9,655 nt of DNA from contig QIEW01000053.1 in assembly GCA_003230535.1 (NCBI GenBank), positions 1-9,655 of the forward strand. Reading direction: 5' to 3'. Both the position numbers and the translations under genes were made by a program. The notes beneath the pieces were generated by a model. It did no database searches. It worked only from the letters and a program-made list of their open reading frames with translations, and was not told where the DNA came from. Below are positions 5,840 to 9,655 of this stretch, in pieces (the stretch's first letter is position 1; the number at the start of each line of letters is the position of its first letter). This DNA comes from a bacterium (GTDB lineage Bacteria > SZUA-182 > SZUA-191).

Positions 5840-6346
5840 CTAGGTTCCTTCAAATTCATCAATAACACGATCAAGAGAATCCAACATCACATCTTTCTTC
5901 TTATCAAAATCTTCTATAGATTTCCCGGAAAATTCTGCCTCTACCCTACATTCTCCAACATTGCGTCCTTTAGATTTGGTTTCTGGCTTATTCTTAAGGC
6001 TGCTTTCTCTCCAGTTCTTAACTGGAGGTTCTGCCCCTGCTATCCCATACAATATTTCCACTTTTAACGGACACTGCCCTTGTCTATCATCATACTCCCT
6101 GGAAAAGCATAATATTCCTGGGTAAATACCTTTTTGAACCCTATTTTCTCCTTTCAAAAAGACTATCCACGGATAATTACAAAATCTACCTATACTGTTG
6201 GTAAGCTGAACCTCAAAGCTTCGATAGTATCCTACATTTCTTCTAGTATATCGCTCTCTTTCACTTTCTTCAGGCTCAAAGCAACTTGATATAAATCCCT
6301 CAACATGTTTCCATAACTCTTCCCTGCCCATGTTTCTTCCCTTCAT
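5840..6346 (-). CDS. stand-alone MrcB_N (DUF3578)-like domain protein
   Basis: 168 residues. FEVQLTNSIGRFCNYPWIVFL (44-64), VQKGIYPGIL (70-79), then LKVEILYGIAGAEPPVKNW (94-112) match the order of blocks in the MrcB N-terminal domain: an N-S-IG...PWI strand, the QKGIYP strand, and a final strand followed by ...PP..W. In MrcB-type restriction systems this domain recognises modified DNA and sits ahead of AAA+ or nuclease domains; here nothing follows except a charged tail, so it is a domain on its own. The ATG at 6346 has an almost ideal AAAGGAGGTGAT right before it, so it is preferred over the start at 6361. No partner GTPase or nuclease gene is nearby. DNA-binding function is inferred. Confidence 0.5.
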   Translation of the reverse strand: MKGRNMGREELWKHVEGFISSCFEPEESERERYTRRNVGYYRSFEVQLTNSIGRFCNYPWIVFLKGENRVQKGIYPGILCFSREYDDRQGQCPLKVEILYGIAGAEPPVKNWRESSLKNKPETKSKGRNVGECRVEAEFSGKSIEDFDKKKDVMLDSLDRVIDEFEGT

Positions 6347-6396
6347 ATCACCTCCTTTCATAATCCGGAATCCCTGAAATTGTTGATTGTGTTGCC

Positions 6397-6424
6397 GCTA
6401 TACCACACATCGGGCCGCCTTCAA
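6397..6424 (-). promoter_or_regulatory. candidate promoter of the MrcB-like gene
   Basis: On the minus strand TTGAAG (6424-6419) and TATAGC (6402-6397) are 16 nt apart, placing transcription start about 45 nt before the ATG. It lies in the 109-nt spacer after the beta-helix gene, which suggests the MrcB-like gene is a separate unit. Confidence 0.35.
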
Positions 6425-6455
6425 CGGTAACTTTGAAATTCCATAAGCATCCAAG

Positions 6456-7295
6456 CTAATATGTTGTATATATCGGCAGGTAACGTATCCGGCCCAGATA
6501 ATCATGATCCAATTTATCAAACAGGAACTCTTCTATTACCCCATAATCTTCCGTCCCCCACATGTTATGGGAACAGTTAACATCATGGCTTTGGTTTTCC
6601 CCTAAGCTGATATGATATTTTTGGTTATCAAAAAAATTGTTATATGCGATAATAGGCTTCCGGACGCCCTCTCTGATGAAAATGCCGATACCATTCCGGC
6701 CAATCTCATTATGTCTGATCACCGGTTCGCTGCCTATAAACCGGACACCGATCCGGTTATCCAAAATCCGGCAATACTCAATCTTAATCGGGCCGCTTCT
6801 GAAGCGTAATCCGCCATAGTTGCGCTCAAATATGGTATTGGTAATATCCACTCCCGAATAGTGGATATGCAAGCCCCAGTTAGCATACCGGAACTGGCAC
6901 CAATCAAACTTATTTATCGGACTGTGTTCGATCTTTATCTCATCCCAAGCCGAAGGCCGAGGCTTAATATTGCCGGCGCCGGTGAATATAATTGGTTCCT
7001 CGGACGTACCTGACGCCAATATCCGGCCATCCACATAGAGCCCGCTCTCTCCCACACCGTCATGATCTGTATCCAGGTAGCTAAACTCGATGCGGCTTCC
7101 CGGAGCAATTTTTAAGGTCACACCCTTGGGGATCTTCACCAGCCCTTCAACCCTGACAATCCCTCGCCAATAAGTATTTTTAGTAAGCGAACCCGCAGGC
7201 ACAACCGTAACAGACGGGGATTTTAATGCCAAGACAGGCTTACCGGACTGACAAGATGCGAGCAAAACCAGAATTAACCCCAGCGCGGTCCGCAT
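6456..7295 (-). CDS. right-handed parallel beta-helix lipoprotein
   Basis: 279 residues from the ATG at 7295, beginning MRTALGLILVLLASCQSG: a lipoprotein signal with lipobox LASC and Cys15; Gln after it fits outer-membrane sorting in diderms. The mature protein opens with a beta-helix cap (IPKGVTLKIAPGSRIEF), then GRILASGTSEEPIIFTGA and repeated turns of the type ITNTIFERNYGGLRF, IEYCRILDNRIGVRF, IRHNEIGRNGIGIFI and IAYNNFFDN, as in NosD/pectate-lyase-like helices. No catalytic site is evident, so carbohydrate binding or a surface structural role is as likely as lyase activity. The frame stays open to a GTG at 7382, 8 nt after the rhodanese stop; neither start has a clear binding site, so the start is uncertain. 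Probably co-transcribed with the rhodanese gene. Confidence 0.8.
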   Translation of the reverse strand: MRTALGLILVLLASCQSGKPVLALKSPSVTVVPAGSLTKNTYWRGIVRVEGLVKIPKGVTLKIAPGSRIEFSYLDTDHDGVGESGLYVDGRILASGTSEEPIIFTGAGNIKPRPSAWDEIKIEHSPINKFDWCQFRYANWGLHIHYSGVDITNTIFERNYGGLRFRSGPIKIEYCRILDNRIGVRFIGSEPVIRHNEIGRNGIGIFIREGVRKPIIAYNNFFDNQKYHISLGENQSHDVNCSHNMWGTEDYGVIEEFLFDKLDHDYLGRIRYLPIYTTY

Positions 7296-7390
7296 CCGGC
7301 TGCAGGATAAAATATACCGGCGGAATAGTCTGTACAACCACCCTGAATGGCTGAAGGACGCCGCTCCCCGCGCACTCCGCACTTGCTTTG

Positions 7391-7828
7391 TTATTTGAGT
7401 ATTGGATAAGGCCAGCCTGATATCCCCCCTTCCAGGTTTTTTACCTTCCGGAACCCAAGCTGAGAGAGTATTTTACCGGCGGAACCACTCCGCCAACCAC
7501 TGCGACAATAAACCACAACCTCCTTTTCCTGATCAAGCTCGGTATATCTTTCATAAATGTCACCGACAGGCATAAGCACCGACCACTCTATATGCCCTTC
7601 CATATACTCCTCCGGCTGCCGCACATCCAGCAGCACAAACTCCCCTCCTCTTTCCTCCAGCATCGCCTTGAGCTCAGCCGCGGTAATATTAGTATATCCC
7701 GTTTCCGGAATAGCCGGCGTAATACGAACTGCCTTGGACTGACAACCCACACTCCCTAAGACTACCGCGACAAGGTAAAGGCACAGCATACTATAGCCGG
7801 ACGGTAATAACCTTTCCCACTTTCTCAT
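7391..7828 (-). CDS. membrane-anchored single-domain rhodanese (lipoprotein)
   Basis: 145 residues. After MRKWERLLPS comes a hydrophobic stretch (12-25) and a lipobox-like SVGC with Cys29, so the protein is exported and probably lipidated. The rest is one rhodanese domain: ITAAELKAML, FVLLDVRQPEEYMEGHI (64-80), the active loop C108-RSGWRS, and the final GFRKVKNLEGGISGWPYPI. The loop cysteine would carry persulfide sulfur between a donor and an acceptor. The ATG follows AAAAGGAAA about 10 nt upstream. The beta-helix lipoprotein gene begins shortly after its stop, and the thioredoxin-like fusion precedes it, so an envelope thiol or sulfur function is a reasonable but unproven guess. Confidence 0.92.
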   Translation of the reverse strand: MRKWERLLPSGYSMLCLYLVAVVLGSVGCQSKAVRITPAIPETGYTNITAAELKAMLEERGGEFVLLDVRQPEEYMEGHIEWSVLMPVGDIYERYTELDQEKEVVVYCRSGWRSGSAGKILSQLGFRKVKNLEGGISGWPYPILK

Positions 7829-7873
7829 TAATCTACTTTCCTTTTACAGTCTGCGGTATTAGTTTAACTAATA

Positions 7874-7956
7874 GATTGCTTCGCTTCGCTCGCAATGACA
7901 ACTAAGGGCCGCCTTAACGGCTCATTGCGAGGCAGGCCGTATCTGCCGAAGCAATC
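7874..7956. repeat. MITE-like ATTGCTTCG...CGAAGCAAT element
   Basis: Two pairs of perfect 10-bp inverted arms are nested: GATTGCTTCG (7874-7883) with CGAAGCAATC (7947-7956), and CTCGCAATGA (7889-7898) with TCATTGCGAG (7922-7931). Between inner and outer arms the left side has 5 nt and the right side 15 nt; the latter contributes to a small hairpin GGCAG...CTGCC. This is the widespread ATTGCTTCG/TCATTGCGAG spacer repeat type. It sits between the fusion gene and the rhodanese gene. Confidence 0.75.
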
Positions 7957-7975
7957 CCGGAATGCTACAGTTATT

Positions 7976-9655
7976 TCATAACGAGCCCTTAAGCTTTTTC
8001 AATATATCCAGAAACTGGTCTTTACTTTGTATCAGCAGAAGTTCCTGGTTGTTTATTAAAAATAAGGGGGCGTTATTTATCTCTGGAAGTTGAAGCCCCT
8101 TTAAATAGGCGGCATCTTCCGCCAACCGATCCCGAATTTCCGGTTTATTGGAAGCGGCTTTGATCTCTTGTGGATTAAGCCCCACAGCTAACAGAGAATC
8201 TTCCCAATAGGAGCTTTTAATTTGGTTCATCCTTAGTCTTAAGTAGGGGATAAATTTATCAGGGTAAAGCTTCTGGATCGCCAGCTGGCGCAGATCCTCT
8301 TCCACCTCAGCCTGACCTGCCCGAGCCAAAATATTACCCTGCTCATCCTGCGCTACAAAATACCGGATACCAAAGTAATCCGGGATTTTCCTGCCCGATT
8401 GCTCGTATACATCCAGGAGAACTTGGTAACCCACGGGCATACTTGCAGAGAATATATACTCTACTTTATTCGGCTTGTAAGGGCGTTTAAGATAATAGTT
8501 AGCCCCCAATACATTCAGGAACCGTCCTTCACTTTTTTGTCTGCCGGATTTATCTCTGGCGGACTTCTCCGGCCGGCGGTAGGCCAGATCGGGTTTGATC
8601 TCATCGAGGTGTTTAGCTTGCAGAATTTGTTTCCCGAAAAGATAAGCCGGTAAAATCTCAATCCGGTAGTCTTTGATAAGTCGCTGCCCTTCAGGAGAAT
8701 GCTCTTCCACAAAAGTAGCCTGAAGGTTAGGAAAGAGATGGGTTAACCTGGGATGAAGTTCCTTGACAAAATATAATCCTTTCTCAGAATAAACAATGGT
8801 CAGAGGAATTTCAGGCGCCTCTGTATACTCACATACGGCCTGCGGAGCGCCTGGGTTCCTACAGAGACCTTCATGTCCAACCTTTTGGCAATCCAGGTCA
8901 TCAACACACTCTGGAAGCTCCCGACAGACCTTCATATATTGAGACCCTGACATTTCAGCACACACCCACCTAAGTAGATGTTGGGCTTCCGGCTCCCCTC
9001 GATAGAGATCGTGGTTTACAAACAATGCCGGAAGACTTCGGAGGTTTACCCGCCGGGCTTGATCGGCGCCTGCACTCAGAAGCTTCCGTCCTCTGCCGGA
9101 GGACAGTTCCGACTTTAGCTGCCTTATGTTCAGCCTTAGCTTTCCAGCGCATACCTCCCAAGATGTACCGGAAATGGCTTGATCCCGGCAAGAAATATAG
9201 GCCCATAATTTGTCCGGCCAAAGTTCATGGATCAGCAGTTTAATTTCGGCCTCGGCTTCTTCCTGTAAAGCTTTGGGGCTCCTCATCTGACTGGAAGAGG
9301 GGATAAGATAGAGGCGCCACTCCAGGTTTTCCCCTAATTTGGCGGATACATCAACTGCCAGGTCGGTAAAGATTTTACTCTGCGGCGAGGCTAGGGGCAG
9401 ATAAAGCTCCAATACAATTTTCGCCTGCGAGGCGGGAGGTTGATAATCAGCCAGCAGCGCCTCCATATCGGCATCATCCGGAACTTCCTCAGAGAGATCT
9501 ATATGGGAGGGAGTGTACTTCTTGATGTGCCCTTGAGCATCCAACTCCAGGTCTACCCGACCCAGCCGCCGGGCCTGATAAGAAAAATATCCGATCAAAG
9601 TCTTTCCTACCAGCTCGGCCACCTCCTGAGTTGACTTCCGATGACCGTTAATAAG
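7976..9655 (-). CDS. metallophosphoesterase (5'-nucleotidase-type) fused to thioredoxin-fold-like domains, 5' end outside the window
   Basis: The frame is open to the right edge: the codons at 9655-9623 read LINGHRKSTQE and run into AELVGKTLIGYFSYQARRLG, so the GTG at 9622 is internal and the gene is cut. GH, then the AR-LGRVDLELD strand, then IPDD-like VPDDADM, match the end of a 5'-nucleotidase/UshA-type metallophosphoesterase domain. Next comes a thioredoxin-fold-like segment (residues about 68-225 counted from 9622) with cis-Pro-like LPALFVN but PLASPQS in place of CXXC; a six-Cys linker (C221 to C264, including CVDDLDC); a second segment (273-345) with ILPAYLFG; and a third (386-548) with FSASMPV instead of CXXC and APLFLINN. 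Segments one and three align (WPDKLWAY/YPDKFIPY; SSYWED/GTSWEV), a duplication. Probably periplasmic. Confidence 0.6.
   Translation of the reverse strand, partial: LINGHRKSTQEVAELVGKTLIGYFSYQARRLGRVDLELDAQGHIKKYTPSHIDLSEEVPDDADMEALLADYQPPASQAKIVLELYLPLASPQSKIFTDLAVDVSAKLGENLEWRLYLIPSSSQMRSPKALQEEAEAEIKLLIHELWPDKLWAYISCRDQAISGTSWEVCAGKLRLNIRQLKSELSSGRGRKLLSAGADQARRVNLRSLPALFVNHDLYRGEPEAQHLLRWVCAEMSGSQYMKVCRELPECVDDLDCQKVGHEGLCRNPGAPQAVCEYTEAPEIPLTIVYSEKGLYFVKELHPRLTHLFPNLQATFVEEHSPEGQRLIKDYRIEILPAYLFGKQILQAKHLDEIKPDLAYRRPEKSARDKSGRQKSEGRFLNVLGANYYLKRPYKPNKVEYIFSASMPVGYQVLLDVYEQSGRKIPDYFGIRYFVAQDEQGNILARAGQAEVEEDLRQLAIQKLYPDKFIPYLRLRMNQIKSSYWEDSLLAVGLNPQEIKAASNKPEIRDRLAEDAAYLKGLQLPEINNAPLFLINNQELLLIQSKDQFLDILKKLKGSL

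Noticed and set aside
7976-9622. Complete gene starting at the GTG at 9622
   Set aside because: The frame stays open to the window edge and the upstream residues continue the metallophosphoesterase domain, so this GTG is internal.

Overview
The window reads as a piece of a bacterial chromosome, probably from an uncultured anaerobe with a diderm-type envelope. The basis is two lipoprotein-like signal peptides with Gln after the cysteine, good AGGAGG-type ribosome binding sites with frequent TTG/GTG starts, and spacers full of palindromic repeats. I cannot name the phylum. Every gene I can support lies on the minus strand, so transcription runs from high to low coordinates.

Right part (9655 to 6456), cell envelope: a large protein cut by the window edge joins the end of a 5'-nucleotidase-type metallophosphoesterase domain to three thioredoxin-fold-like segments without CXXC. 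It is followed by a lipoprotein rhodanese and a lipoprotein parallel beta-helix. A MITE-like repeat separates the first gene from the rhodanese.

Middle (6424 to 2520), housekeeping with one odd insert: a small MrcB_N/DUF3578-like protein with its own candidate promoter; a gene-poor stretch of about 0.7 kb (5125-5839) crowded with hairpins, including three TGTCAGG...CCTGACA palindromes and a possible gene remnant; then pyrE, gap (NAD-type GAPDH) and uppP. One palindrome appears to supply the -35 box of pyrE. uppP seems to start at a CTG codon. Another dispersed palindrome lies between gap and uppP.

Left part (2487 to 1), toxin-antitoxin/defence-like: a HEPN-MNT pair overlapping by ATGA, a second MNT nucleotidyltransferase without its own HEPN, then four successively overlapping genes: a 34-residue membrane peptide, a TIR/deoxyribosyltransferase-like protein with a winged-helix-like tail, a DUF433 antitoxin and the start of a DUF5615 PIN-like toxin. 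CACAGAG-type repeats flank the second MNT gene.

The best candidate for an undescribed system is the four-gene overlapping cassette at 1-1215. The second is the metallophosphoesterase/thioredoxin-like fusion at the right edge. No rRNA, tRNA, CRISPR array, integrase or transposase was recognised.
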